The notes below the pieces were generated by a model. It saw only the letters and a list, made by a program, of their open reading frames with translations, had not been told where the DNA came from and made no database searches. From Bradyrhizobium sp. CCBAU 53351 (GTDB lineage Bacteria; Pseudomonadota; Alphaproteobacteria; Rhizobiales; Xanthobacteraceae): a stretch of DNA of 64,000 nucleotides. Made by a program: the position numbers and the translations under genes. The stretch spans positions 2,445,501 through 2,509,500 of the forward strand of contig NZ_CP030059.1 of NCBI RefSeq assembly GCF_015291745.1, written 5' to 3'. Numbering within the stretch: position 1 is the stretch's first letter; the number at the start of each line of letters is the position of its first letter. Positions 1 through 7,901 of the stretch are shown piece after piece.

Positions 1-586
1 GTCGGGCGGCCACGTGCCGGTCGGCGCGGTGCTGACGCGCAAGGCCATCTTCGACAAGATCTTCAACCAGATGGACCGCGCCGTGGTGCACGGCTCCACG
101 TTCTCCAAGAACGATCTGGCGATGGCTGCGGGCATTGCGACGCTCGACGTCATGGAGTCCGAGAAGCTGATCGAGTCCGCCGCCAAGCGCGGCGCCGAGC
201 TGCGCCTCGCGCTGACGCGCATGGTGCCCGGCTATGAGCTGATGAAGGAAGTGCGCGGCAAGGGCCTGATGATCGGCGTCGAGTTCGGCCCGCCGAAGTC
301 GCTGCGTCTGCGCGCCTCCTGGAACGTGCTGGAGACCGCCAACAAGGGCCTGTTCTGCCAGCTCATCACCGTGCCGCTGTTCAAGGACCACAAGATCCTG
401 ACGCAGGTTGCCGGCCACGGCAGCCACACCATCAAGCTGCTGCCGCCGCTCACCATCACCGAGGAAGACTGCACCTGGATCGAGAAGGCGTTCGACGACG
501 TCATCGCCGGCAGCCACAAGGTCCCCGGCGCGATCTGGTCGCTCGGCAAGACGCTGGTGGACAACGCGGTGAGAAGGTCGGCCTGA
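1..586 (+). CDS. Class III (ornithine-type) aminotransferase, 3' part
   Basis: The reading frame is open from the window edge (first full codon at base 2) to a TGA at 586, giving the C-terminal ~194 residues of a PLP-dependent class III aminotransferase. The start SGGHVPVGAVL is the segment that immediately follows the PLP-binding lysine in this family, so that lysine lies just outside the window. VVHGSTFSKNDLAMAA matches the stretch that contacts cofactor phosphate, and the C-terminal segment with IKLLPPLTITEEDCTWIE is the usual small domain. The substrate cannot be read from this part. The sequence recalls hopanoid-associated HpnO-type aminotransferases of Bradyrhizobium, but acetylornithine/GABA-type enzymes are alternatives. 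Confidence 0.85.
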   Translation, partial: SGGHVPVGAVLTRKAIFDKIFNQMDRAVVHGSTFSKNDLAMAAGIATLDVMESEKLIESAAKRGAELRLALTRMVPGYELMKEVRGKGLMIGVEFGPPKSLRLRASWNVLETANKGLFCQLITVPLFKDHKILTQVAGHGSHTIKLLPPLTITEEDCTWIEKAFDDVIAGSHKVPGAIWSLGKTLVDNAVRRSA

Positions 587-605
587 TCTTCGGCCGACGC
601 GCCGA

Positions 606-791
606 TCAGCAGCGCCCGGCGTAGTCCCAGATATGAAGCATGTTCAGCGTGAACAGGCCGGCAAAGCCGGCAATGGCGGCGAGGAGCGCGAACCAAATCC
701 ATTGCTTGCGCTCCTTGAGGGCCAGCAATGCAGCGCAGCCCGCCGCGAACATCGACGGAAGCGTGGTGCAGATAATCAGTGACGGAATCAT
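606..791 (-). CDS. Small two-TM hypothetical membrane protein
   Basis: This 61-residue protein has two hydrophobic segments (about residues 3-20 and 27-47) separated by the charged turn KERKQ, so it is probably an inner-membrane hairpin. The ATG at 791 is preferred over an upstream codon at 824 because the reverse strand reads GGGAGGACAGAC just before it, a good ribosome binding site. It is convergent with the aminotransferase. No function is recognised. Confidence 0.55.
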   Translation of the reverse strand: MIPSLIICTTLPSMFAAGCAALLALKERKQWIWFALLAAIAGFAGLFTLNMLHIWDYAGRC

Positions 792-897
792 GTCTGTCCT
801 CCCAATGGAGCTGCAATCTGCCAAATTGCGCTCGCGAGGACTGTGAGAGGCGTCACTTCTTCAAACCATGGTGCGGCGCTTCGCCCGCTGCCGGCAA

Positions 898-1665
898 TTA
901 CCCCTCCACATTCGCCTTCATCGCTGCCTCGAACTTGTCGACGAACTCGGCGAGCTCGTCGGCTCCGATGTCGCTGACGGCCCAGAAGTTCAGGCCGCGA
1001 TTGCCCCAGCGGCGGCAGTTGAAGCCCTGCATCGTCTCGGTCTTTGGCGCGCGATACTCGGCGTTCGAGGTCTGCGACACGAACAGGTTGATCACATGCT
1101 GTCGGCGCCGGTAGACGACGGCGCCGATGGCGCGGGCGTCGGCATAGTCGAGCCGGCCGCCGACCAGCGTGAAGCCTTGCGCGGTGAGGTCGATCACGGG
1201 CGGGGCGACGTCGAGCTTGCCGTTGAACCACGGCTTGACCGTGTGCTGGTCGGTCGAGACCACGTCGGTGAGGTGGCCCGCCTGCAGCGAGCGCAGATGC
1301 GCGGAGACGACCTCCGACAGGATGCGCTGCTGGTCGTCCTGGCGCAGCACAAATGCGACGACGCCGGACGCCGCGAGCGCGGAGACGGCCGAGCCCATCG
1401 CAAAGCCGCGCAGCACGGAGCGCCGTGACGGCTGCTGGCCTGGTGCCTGCGGCAGCGAGGCTTCGATGCGAGTACGCAGGCTCGCCGGCGCGGTGTAACG
1501 CAGATTGGTGTCGGCAAGCACGCGCTGCATCTCGCGCTGCGCGGCGAGCTCCGCGGCGCAGTCCGGGCAGATTGCGATGTGGGCTTCGACCTCGCGCGCA
1601 TGGCCGGCATCGAGCTCGTTGTCGAGCAGCGCGTGAAGCAGGATCCTTGCTTCGTCGCAGGTCAT
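898..1665 (-). CDS. Zinc-binding anti-sigma factor (transmembrane, ZAS type)
   Basis: This 255-residue protein is the likely inhibitor of the sigma factor encoded immediately upstream. The N-terminal cytoplasmic domain has the ZAS signature H-x3-C-x2-C (His29, Cys33, Cys36), found in anti-sigma factors that bind ECF sigmas and often sense redox state. A hydrophobic segment at roughly residues 90-108 (GSAVSALAASGVVAFVL) should cross the inner membrane, leaving a ~145-residue periplasmic domain. Its ATG overlaps the sigma TGA as ATGA, so the two are translationally coupled. The signal it responds to is unknown. The upstream cupredoxin and metallophosphoesterase genes suggest an envelope or copper/redox link, which is inference. 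Confidence 0.85.
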   Translation of the reverse strand: MTCDEARILLHALLDNELDAGHAREVEAHIAICPDCAAELAAQREMQRVLADTNLRYTAPASLRTRIEASLPQAPGQQPSRRSVLRGFAMGSAVSALAASGVVAFVLRQDDQQRILSEVVSAHLRSLQAGHLTDVVSTDQHTVKPWFNGKLDVAPPVIDLTAQGFTLVGGRLDYADARAIGAVVYRRRQHVINLFVSQTSNAEYRAPKTETMQGFNCRRWGNRGLNFWAVSDIGADELAEFVDKFEAAMKANVEG

Positions 1666-2210
1666 TTCGCTTGCTCCTCTTCCGCCGTCCAGGCCGCGCG
1701 CAGCATGGCGCGGGCGCGGGCGAGGCGGGACATCACGGTGCCGACGGGGGCGCCGACGGCGTCGGCGATTTCACGATAGGACAGGTTGTTGATCTCGCGC
1801 AGCACGAAGGTTTCCTTGAACGGCTCGGCGAGCGCGTCGATCAGCTTGCGGATCGCGCCGGCATCGCGGCTGCGCAGCATCTCGGTTTCCGGGCTTGCCT
1901 CGTTCTCCTGCCAGATCGGCGTCTGCTCGGCGGCACCGGGCGTATCCTCGATCGGGCTGGGCCTCGACGCGCGCCGCGCATATTCGGCGTTGCAGACATT
2001 GCGCAGAATCGCGAACAGCCAGGGCTTCATGGCCGGCCCGCGATAGCTGTCGAAGTGCTTCAGCGCGCGCAGATAACATTCCTGCACCGCATCCTCGGCG
2101 TCGGAGGCATCGCGCAGCAGATAGCGCGCGAGCGTGTAGACGTCGTCGAGATAGGGCAGCGCCGCTTCGCGGAAGCGTTGCGCCTTCTGCAAATCGTCGG
2201 TGGCGGGCAT
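1662..2210 (-). CDS. ECF-family RNA polymerase sigma factor (pair 1)
   Basis: This 182-residue sigma-70 family member has only regions 2 and 4. Region 2 holds DAEDAVQECYLRALKHF and the core-binding helix around RGPAMKPWLFAILRN. Region 4 has the helix-turn-helix NNLSYREIADAVGAPVGTVMSRLARAR. The ATG at 2210 is chosen because GCGAGGAGCG precedes it; a longer frame up to 2327 adds only low-complexity sequence. It lies 109 bp downstream of the cupredoxin gene and overlaps the anti-sigma gene, forming a probable four-gene operon. Such pairs are normally autoregulated, but no convincing ECF promoter was identified in the short gap. Confidence 0.92.
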   Translation of the reverse strand: MPATDDLQKAQRFREAALPYLDDVYTLARYLLRDASDAEDAVQECYLRALKHFDSYRGPAMKPWLFAILRNVCNAEYARRASRPSPIEDTPGAAEQTPIWQENEASPETEMLRSRDAGAIRKLIDALAEPFKETFVLREINNLSYREIADAVGAPVGTVMSRLARARAMLRAAWTAEEEQAK

Positions 2211-2319
2211 CGCTCCTCGCTTTGCCTCTGCTTCTTTTGTTGTCGCGATCGAAGGCGCACGCGCCCGGCCGGCGTGGGACCACCGGCCGGGCAAGACGTT
2301 GATGCCTTGGTTGGAGACG

Positions 2320-2655
2320 TTACTCAACCTTGATCATCCCCGTCATATGCGGGTGCAACGAACAAAAATATTTGTAGTCGCCCGCATTGGTGAAGGTGAA
2401 CGTGAACTTGTCGTCGGTGTCCAGGGTCTTGGACCTGAACTTGCCGGCCGACACCACGGTGTGGGGGATGTCGTCCCGGTTGGTCCAGGTCACGGTGGTG
2501 CCGACCTTGATTGTGAGCTCGGGCGGCTGGAAGACGAAATTGTCGATATGGATCTCCATGTCGTCGGCGCGGGCGCTTGTTGCGGGCAACAGGATGGAAG
2601 CGGCCAAGGCGAGACCGAGATCGACGCCGAAGTCGCGGCGGTTGAGTGTCTTCAT
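2320..2655 (-). CDS. Cupredoxin (plastocyanin/amicyanin-like), secreted
   Basis: This is a 111-residue periplasmic blue-copper-like protein. An N-terminal signal with a twin-arginine-like RRDFG and a hydrophobic stretch ends near AARADD-type sequence (about residue 31). The mature part shows cupredoxin strands (FQPPELTIKVGTTVTWTN). It carries a full set of type-1 copper ligands: His in DIPHTVV, then Cys, His and Met in YFCSLHPHMTGM. It probably carries electrons or binds copper in the periplasm; the partner is unknown. The gene sits between the metallophosphoesterase and the sigma gene on the same strand, so it may be a target or part of the sensing system. Confidence 0.9.
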   Translation of the reverse strand: MKTLNRRDFGVDLGLALAASILLPATSARADDMEIHIDNFVFQPPELTIKVGTTVTWTNRDDIPHTVVSAGKFRSKTLDTDDKFTFTFTNAGDYKYFCSLHPHMTGMIKVE

Positions 2656-2669
2656 TGTCAGCTTCCACC

Positions 2670-3614
2670 CTAGCCCTGGAGCGGCGTGTCGATGATCGCG
2701 AGCCGCTGCTCGTTCTGCTTGAAGTTGACGCTGGCAACGCCGAGCATGCTTCGGAGCCTGGCGTCCTCGACCTTCATCGGACCAGGCGAGGGGGCGGCGC
2801 CCGGCGCCGGCTGCGGGAAAGCGGTGGAGCGCGCCGTGTGGAAGGTGACGTTGCCCTCGACTTTCTGCATCACCTGGTGGATGTGGCCGTTGAGCACGGT
2901 GACCGAGCCGAAGCCCTTGACGTATTCGAGCGCGCGGCCGCCGTCCTCGGTGCCCCAGCCCCACTCGGGATAGACGGTCCAGAGCGGAATGTGCGCAAAC
3001 AAGACGATAGGCGTCGATTTCGATTTGCCGCGCAGATCGCTCTCGAGCCATGCGAGTTGCTCGGCGCCGAGATTGCCGAGACCGCCGGCCTTGAGATCGA
3101 CCACGTTGACGAGGCCGACGAAGTGCACACCGCCGGCGTCGAACGAATACCAGCCGTGGCCCTTGGTGCCGCGGCCGTAGCGCTCGCGATAGAGCTTCAC
3201 TTCCTCATCGATGAAGTCGTGCTCGCCGGGGACGTAATGCACGTCGAGCTTGGTCTGCGAGATAATGCGCTCGGCGTTGTCGAACTCGGCGGCCTTGGAC
3301 AGATGGGTGATGTCGCCGGTGTGGATCATGAAGGACGGCTTGGCCGGCATCGCGTTGATCTTGTTCACGGCCTCCTCCAGCGTGCCGAGCGCGTTGGGAT
3401 TGGCCGGCTTGTCGAAGCCGACATGGCTGTCGCTGATCTGCAGGAAGGTCATGCCGGGCGCGGCCGCGGTCGCGGCTTGCGCGGAATCGATGATGCCGAG
3501 CGAGCGCGGCACGCCGCCCGTGACCGTCCAGAGCACCCCGGTGCCGGCCCATGTCATGCATTCCAGCACCTTGCGGCGGCTGACGCCGTCGTTCCCGTGA
3601 TCGTGTCCGCTCAT
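2670..3614 (-). CDS. TAT-exported metallophosphoesterase
   Basis: This 314-residue calcineurin-like phosphoesterase has a twin-arginine leader (SRRKVLECMTWAG), so it is likely exported folded. Dinuclear-metal motifs appear in order: SDSHVG, HTGDITH, PGEHD (the GNHD box with Glu replacing Asn), FAHIPLW and LNGHIHQ. A His-rich N-terminus (SGHDHGNDG) precedes the leader. The substrate is unknown; relatives act on phosphodiesters or phospho-nucleotides. It is the first gene of the operon ending in the ECF sigma/anti-sigma pair, 14 bp upstream of the cupredoxin gene. Confidence 0.9.
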   Translation of the reverse strand: MSGHDHGNDGVSRRKVLECMTWAGTGVLWTVTGGVPRSLGIIDSAQAATAAAPGMTFLQISDSHVGFDKPANPNALGTLEEAVNKINAMPAKPSFMIHTGDITHLSKAAEFDNAERIISQTKLDVHYVPGEHDFIDEEVKLYRERYGRGTKGHGWYSFDAGGVHFVGLVNVVDLKAGGLGNLGAEQLAWLESDLRGKSKSTPIVLFAHIPLWTVYPEWGWGTEDGGRALEYVKGFGSVTVLNGHIHQVMQKVEGNVTFHTARSTAFPQPAPGAAPSPGPMKVEDARLRSMLGVASVNFKQNEQRLAIIDTPLQG

Positions 3615-3713
3615 CGCGCATCTCCCGCTCGCCCTGAATTGGGCTTCGGGGAGGTGATTGCGGGAGGGGGAAACTTATTCCCGGATGGGATGACGTTTTC
3701 GTGAGGAGGACGA

Positions 3714-3850
3714 TCTCGTGTCCCGGACGCGCTGCAACGCGCAAGCGTTGCTGCGCAGAGCCGGGCCCAGCAAGCTGCACTGCGCGCCGCGAGATAGGCC
3801 CCGGCTCAGCAGCGCATCACTGCGTGCTGCGCCGCGTCCGGGGCGCGAGA
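3714..3850. repeat. Long imperfect palindrome (intergenic repeat)
   Basis: Outer arms TCTCGTGTCCCGGACGCG and CGCGTCCGGGGCGCGAGA are near-perfect inverted repeats. Inner arms around GCAGAGCCGGGCCCA and the complementary TAGGCCCCGGCTC also pair, so the 137-nt element can fold as one long hairpin. Elements of this composition (palindromic, GC-rich, between genes) are common in Bradyrhizobium. It fills most of the gap between the metallophosphoesterase promoter region and the 3' end of the alpha/beta hydrolase gene, so it may also end transcription of the latter. Confidence 0.7.
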
Positions 3851-3851
3851 C

Positions 3852-4730
3852 CTATCTTGTGAATTCCCTTACCGCATCCACCACAGCCGCCGGCATTTCC
3901 TGCGCCACGCAATGCCCGGCACCCTCGAACACCATCGTGCTGACGCGAGGAATCAGCGAGACCGCGCGCGCTGCCATCTCCTTGTAGATCGGCCCCGACT
4001 TCGCTGCGGTCGTGACGCGCACCGGGCAGTCGATCTCGGTGAGAGAGCCGAACGGATTGCCGCGGGCATCGCCGACGTAAACCTGCTCCATTGCCTCGTA
4101 GATCGGGCGCAGGATCGCGGTCTCGATCTCGGGCGTGCAGCAGAGCCGCACTCGCCCATCGTCGAGCGACACGAAGCCGTGACGCACATAGGCGCGGAGC
4201 GAGGTCTCGGTCCAATCCGCAAACGCTGGCGCCGTGCGGTAGCGCTCGAAGACGGCATCCGCGCTGTCGAACTCGGCGCGCCGGCGCAGCGTGCCCTGCA
4301 CGCGAGCGAGGGATTCGTCGTTCAGTCCTCCGGAACGGGCCGCGCGCGGGTCCATCACGGTCGGCTCCATCACGAACAGGCGGGTGAAACGTCCGGGCAG
4401 GAGCTTTGCCGCGAGCAGAAGATCGGTCGCGCCCGCGCTATGGCCGATGCCGTAGACATCGCGCAGCTCGAGCGCCTCGATCACCCGGCAAATATCATCG
4501 GCATAATCCAGGAAATGATAAGCACCGGGCTTGTGGCTGGCGCCGTGGCCACGGCGGTCGAGCGCATAGACGGTGTAGGTCGAGGCAAGCTCGCGCGCGA
4601 CCTCGTCCCAGACGGCGGCGACGAAGCCGGTGCCGTGCACGAGCAAGGCGGGCGGCCTGCCGCTCTCGCCCCATTGCAACATCGCGATCTCTGCGCCGGC
4701 CGGGCCGATTGAAAAGCGGTGGGGGTTCAT
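3852..4730 (-). CDS. Alpha/beta hydrolase
   Basis: This 292-residue cytoplasmic alpha/beta-hydrolase-fold enzyme has the oxyanion-region motif LLVHGTG, the nucleophile elbow GHSAG, and a C-terminal catalytic histidine in EGAGHCVAQE. LDRRGHGAS is typical of the esterase/epoxide hydrolase/lactonase branch. The substrate cannot be decided. It follows the GMC oxidoreductase gene by only 12 bp on the same strand, so the two probably form an operon and may act in one degradation route. Confidence 0.9.
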   Translation of the reverse strand: MNPHRFSIGPAGAEIAMLQWGESGRPPALLVHGTGFVAAVWDEVARELASTYTVYALDRRGHGASHKPGAYHFLDYADDICRVIEALELRDVYGIGHSAGATDLLLAAKLLPGRFTRLFVMEPTVMDPRAARSGGLNDESLARVQGTLRRRAEFDSADAVFERYRTAPAFADWTETSLRAYVRHGFVSLDDGRVRLCCTPEIETAILRPIYEAMEQVYVGDARGNPFGSLTEIDCPVRVTTAAKSGPIYKEMAARAVSLIPRVSTMVFEGAGHCVAQEMPAAVVDAVREFTR

Positions 4731-4742
4731 GATGGCGGGACG

Positions 4743-6362
4743 CTACTTCGCATCCTCCAGGATCATGGTCGCGCCCTTCTCGGCGATCATCGCCGTCGGC
4801 GTGTTGGTGTTGCCCGAGGTGATGGTCGGCATGATCGAGGCGTCGACGATGCGCAAGCCTTCGAGGCCGTAGAAGCGCAGGCGCTCGTCGACCACGGCCA
4901 TGGGATCACTCACCGCGCCCATCTTCGCCGTGCCGACGGGATGGAAGATGGTGGTGCCGATGTCGCCGGCAGCCTTGGCCAGCGAGGCGTCGTCATCGCC
5001 GACGGTGGGGCCGGGCAGGTATTCGGTCGGGCGATATTTGGCGAGCGCCTTCTGCTGCATCAGGCGGCGCGTGGTGCGGATGGCGTCGGCGCCGACCTGG
5101 CGGTCGTCGTCGGTCGACAGGTAATTCGGCGCGATGATCGGCTTCTCGTCCGGGCTCGCCGAGCGCAGCCGCACGGTGCCGCGCGAGGTCGGCTGCAGAT
5201 TGCAGGCGCTGACGGTGATGGCGGGGAAGCGGTGCAGGGGATCGCCGAACTTGTCGAGCGACAGTGGCTGCACGTGGAACTGGATGTTGGCGCGCGCGCG
5301 CGTCGCATCCGAGCGGGTGAAGATGCCGAGCTGCGAGGGCGCCATGGTCAGCGGACCACGGCGGCGGAAGGCGTAGTCGAGGCCCATCAAGCCGCGGCGG
5401 AACAGATTGTAATAGGTCTCATTCAGCGTGCGCACGCCCTCGACCTTGTAGATCGCACGCTGCTGCAGATGGTCCTGCAGATTGCGGCCGATGCCGGGCT
5501 TGTCCATCACGATGTCGATGCCGAGCGGCGACAGCCAGTCGGCGGGTCCGATGCCCGAACGATGCAGCACCTGCACCGAGCCGATGGAGCCGGCCGAGAG
5601 GATCACCTCGCGTTTCGCGCGTGCCTCGATGATCTCGCCGTTCTGGATGAAGCGCACGCCGACGGCATGGCCCTGCTCGATGATCAGGCGATCGACCAGC
5701 ACATGCTTCTCGAGCCGCAGGTTCGGACGATTCAGCGCCGGCTTGAGGAAGCCGCGCGCCGAGGACCAGCGCCGGCCGCGCTTCTGGTTGACGTGGAAAT
5801 AGCTGGTACCTTCGTTGTCGCCGGTGTTGAAATCCGGAATGCGCTTGATGCCCATCTCCTCGGCGGCGTCGCCGACCGCGTCGAGCACGTCCCATGACAG
5901 CCGCGGCGCTTCGATGCGCCAGCCGCCGCCGGCGCCGTGATGCTCGCTCGCGCCGAGGAAGTGGTCTTCGAGCTTCCGAAACAGCGGCAGCACGTCCTCG
6001 TAGCCCCAGCCGGTCATGCCGAGCTGGCGCCAGTGATCGTAATCGGCAGCCTGTCCGCGCATCGAGATCATGGCGTTGATCGCCGAGCAGCCGCCGATCA
6101 CCTTGCCTCTGGGATAGGCGAGCGAGCGGCCGTTCAGCCCCGGCTCGGCCTCGGTCTTGAACATCCAGTCCGAGCGCGGGTTGCCGATCGCGAAGAGATA
6201 GCCCACGGGGATGTGGAACCAGATCCAGTTGTCGTCGCCGCCGGCTTCGAGGATGAGGACGCGGTTCCTGGGCTCGGCCGAGAGCCGGTTGGCGACGATG
6301 CAGCCGGCCGTGCCGGCCCCAACGACAATGTAGTCAAACTCACCTTCGAGCCGTCTTGGCAT
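4743..6362 (-). CDS. GMC-family FAD oxidoreductase (choline/alcohol dehydrogenase-like)
   Basis: This 539-residue GMC flavoenzyme has the N-terminal dinucleotide-binding motif YIVVGAGTAGC, the ADP-ribose acidic residue in LILEAGG, the family segment GGCSAINAMISMRG and the C-terminal catalytic pair in FHPVGTAKMG (His) and SGNTNTPT (Asn). It should oxidise an alcohol with FAD; annotators often call such proteins choline dehydrogenase, but nothing specific to choline was seen. ATG at 6362 is chosen because GGTGGAAG precedes it; a TTG at 6389 would add nine residues. It is likely co-transcribed with the alpha/beta hydrolase. Confidence 0.92.
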   Translation of the reverse strand: MPRRLEGEFDYIVVGAGTAGCIVANRLSAEPRNRVLILEAGGDDNWIWFHIPVGYLFAIGNPRSDWMFKTEAEPGLNGRSLAYPRGKVIGGCSAINAMISMRGQAADYDHWRQLGMTGWGYEDVLPLFRKLEDHFLGASEHHGAGGGWRIEAPRLSWDVLDAVGDAAEEMGIKRIPDFNTGDNEGTSYFHVNQKRGRRWSSARGFLKPALNRPNLRLEKHVLVDRLIIEQGHAVGVRFIQNGEIIEARAKREVILSAGSIGSVQVLHRSGIGPADWLSPLGIDIVMDKPGIGRNLQDHLQQRAIYKVEGVRTLNETYYNLFRRGLMGLDYAFRRRGPLTMAPSQLGIFTRSDATRARANIQFHVQPLSLDKFGDPLHRFPAITVSACNLQPTSRGTVRLRSASPDEKPIIAPNYLSTDDDRQVGADAIRTTRRLMQQKALAKYRPTEYLPGPTVGDDDASLAKAAGDIGTTIFHPVGTAKMGAVSDPMAVVDERLRFYGLEGLRIVDASIMPTITSGNTNTPTAMIAEKGATMILEDAK

Positions 6363-6417
6363 TCGGCTTCCACCCGGATGGTCACTCAACGTTTCGTCCT
6401 AATAGGCAGACGCTGCG

Positions 6418-6445
6418 GGCCGGGACAAGCCCGGCCATGACGACA
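6418..6445. repeat. Short half of the CCGGGACAAGCCCGG palindrome family
   Basis: GGCCGGGACAAGCCCGGCC is a near-perfect inverted repeat, followed by ATGACGACA. The same core occurs in the fuller elements at 7787-7876 and 18274-18357. It lies in the divergent gap between the GMC oxidoreductase and the M20 amidohydrolase, so it is close to both promoters. Confidence 0.5.
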
Positions 6446-6536
6446 GGACAGAGCTACCCTCAATCTGCGGGAGTTAGGTGGACTGCCGCTTGCATGGTAG
6501 ACAGTCCTGCATTTTCAACAAAGCTCGAGACCCTCC

Positions 6537-7709
6537 ATGCCCATCGTGAACCGCGTCGCCGACCTCCAACCCGATATTCAGGCCTGGCGCCGGGACATCC
6601 ATGAGCATCCCGAGCTGCTGTACGATGTTCATCGCACTGCAGCATTCGTGGCGGAGCGGTTGCGCGAGTTCGGCTGCGATGAAGTCGTGACCGGCCTCGG
6701 CCAGACCGGCGTCGTCGGCGTGATCAAGGGCAGCAAGCCGGCCGGCGAGGGGCTCAAGGTGATCGGCATGCGTGCCGACATGGATGCGCTGCCGGTCGAC
6801 GAGCAGACCAACCTGCCTTACGCCTCCAAGACCCCGGGCAAGATGCACGCTTGCGGTCATGACGGTCACACCGCGATGCTACTCGGGGCAGCCCGCTACC
6901 TCGCCGAGACCCGCAACTTCGCCGGCGATGCGATCGTGATCTTCCAGCCTGCCGAGGAGGGCGGCGCCGGCGGCGCGGCCATGGTCAAGGACGGCCTGAT
7001 GGAACGCTTCGGCATCGAGCAAGTCTACGGCATGCACAACGGCCCGGGCATCCCGATCGGCTCGTTCGCGATCCGGCCCGGTCCGATCATGGCGGCGACC
7101 GACGAGCTCGATATCAACATCGAAGGCGTCGGCGGTCACGCCGCGCGTCCGCACAAATGCATCGATTCCGTGCTGGTCGGGGCGCAGGTGATCACCGCCT
7201 TGCAGTCGATCGTCGCACGCAGCGTCGATCCCCTGGAATCGGCCGTGATCTCGATCTGCGAATTCCACGCCGGCAACGCCCGCAACGTCATTCCGCAGAC
7301 CGCGACGTTGAAGGGCACCATCCGCACGCTCTCGCCCGAGGTGCGCAAGCTCGTCGAGAAGCGCGTGCACGAGGTGGTCGCGGGCGTCGCCCAGATCACC
7401 GGCGCCAAGATCGACCTGCGCTATCAACGCAATTATCCCGTCGTGAACAACCACGCCGCGGAGACCGAGGTGGCGCGCCGCATCGCCAGGCAGGTCGCAG
7501 GCGATGCGAATGTGCACGAGATGCCACCGCTGATGGGCGGCGAGGATTTCGCTTATATGCTGGAAGCGCGGCCCGGCGCCTTCATCTTCTGCGGCAACGG
7601 CGACAGCGCCGGCCTGCATCACCCCGCCTACAATTTCAACGACGAGGCGATCGTGTATGGCACGTCGTACTGGGTGAAGCTGGTCGAGGAATCGCTGGCG
7701 GCGTCGTAA
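6537..7709 (+). CDS. M20D amidohydrolase (hippurate hydrolase/aminoacylase family)
   Basis: This 390-residue cytoplasmic metallopeptidase-fold amidohydrolase is of the length usual for hippurate hydrolases and N-acyl-amino-acid deacylases. Metal-binding motifs are visible: GMRADMDALP, MHACGHDGHTAML (Cys/His ligands), FQPAEEGGAGG (catalytic and bridging glutamates), YGMHNGPG, and a final LHHPAYNFND. A lid/dimerisation domain lies in the middle. It should cleave the amide of an N-acylated amino acid; the acyl group is unknown. It is monocistronic, divergent from the GMC gene. Confidence 0.92.
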   Translation: MPIVNRVADLQPDIQAWRRDIHEHPELLYDVHRTAAFVAERLREFGCDEVVTGLGQTGVVGVIKGSKPAGEGLKVIGMRADMDALPVDEQTNLPYASKTPGKMHACGHDGHTAMLLGAARYLAETRNFAGDAIVIFQPAEEGGAGGAAMVKDGLMERFGIEQVYGMHNGPGIPIGSFAIRPGPIMAATDELDINIEGVGGHAARPHKCIDSVLVGAQVITALQSIVARSVDPLESAVISICEFHAGNARNVIPQTATLKGTIRTLSPEVRKLVEKRVHEVVAGVAQITGAKIDLRYQRNYPVVNNHAAETEVARRIARQVAGDANVHEMPPLMGGEDFAYMLEARPGAFIFCGNGDSAGLHHPAYNFNDEAIVYGTSYWVKLVEESLAAS

Positions 7710-7786
7710 GGCTTTTTCTTCACCTAGCCCCGCTTGCGGTCGGGCATCGCGAATGAGGTTTGGGCTGGGGCATTGACACCAACCAC

Positions 7787-7876
7787 GACGTCATGCCCGG
7801 GCTTGTCCCGGCCATCCACGCCTTTCCACGCGCTGAGAACGTGAATGCCCGGGACAAGCCCGGGCATGACGACGTC
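7787..7876. repeat. Inverted-repeat element (CGTCATGCCCGGGC family)
   Basis: The arms GACGTCATGCCCGGGCTTG and CAAGCCCGGGCATGACGACG are almost perfectly complementary, with further pairing of the inner TCCCGG/CCGGGA, giving a ~90-nt hairpin. It occupies the convergent gap between the amidohydrolase and the phosphate transporter and could serve as a bidirectional transcript end. A clear relative is at 18274-18357. Confidence 0.75.
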
Positions 7877-7901
7877 TGTGCAGTCTTGAGAGGCAAGAGC
7901 T

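Noticed and set aside
3615..3713. GGGAATAA on the minus strand upstream of the metallophosphoesterase as an ECF -35 element
   Set aside because: No fitting -10 element was found at the expected distance, so it was not listed as a promoter.
4719..5897. Plus-strand frame of 392 codons opposite the GMC oxidoreductase
   Set aside because: Opposite-strand shadow with no family features.
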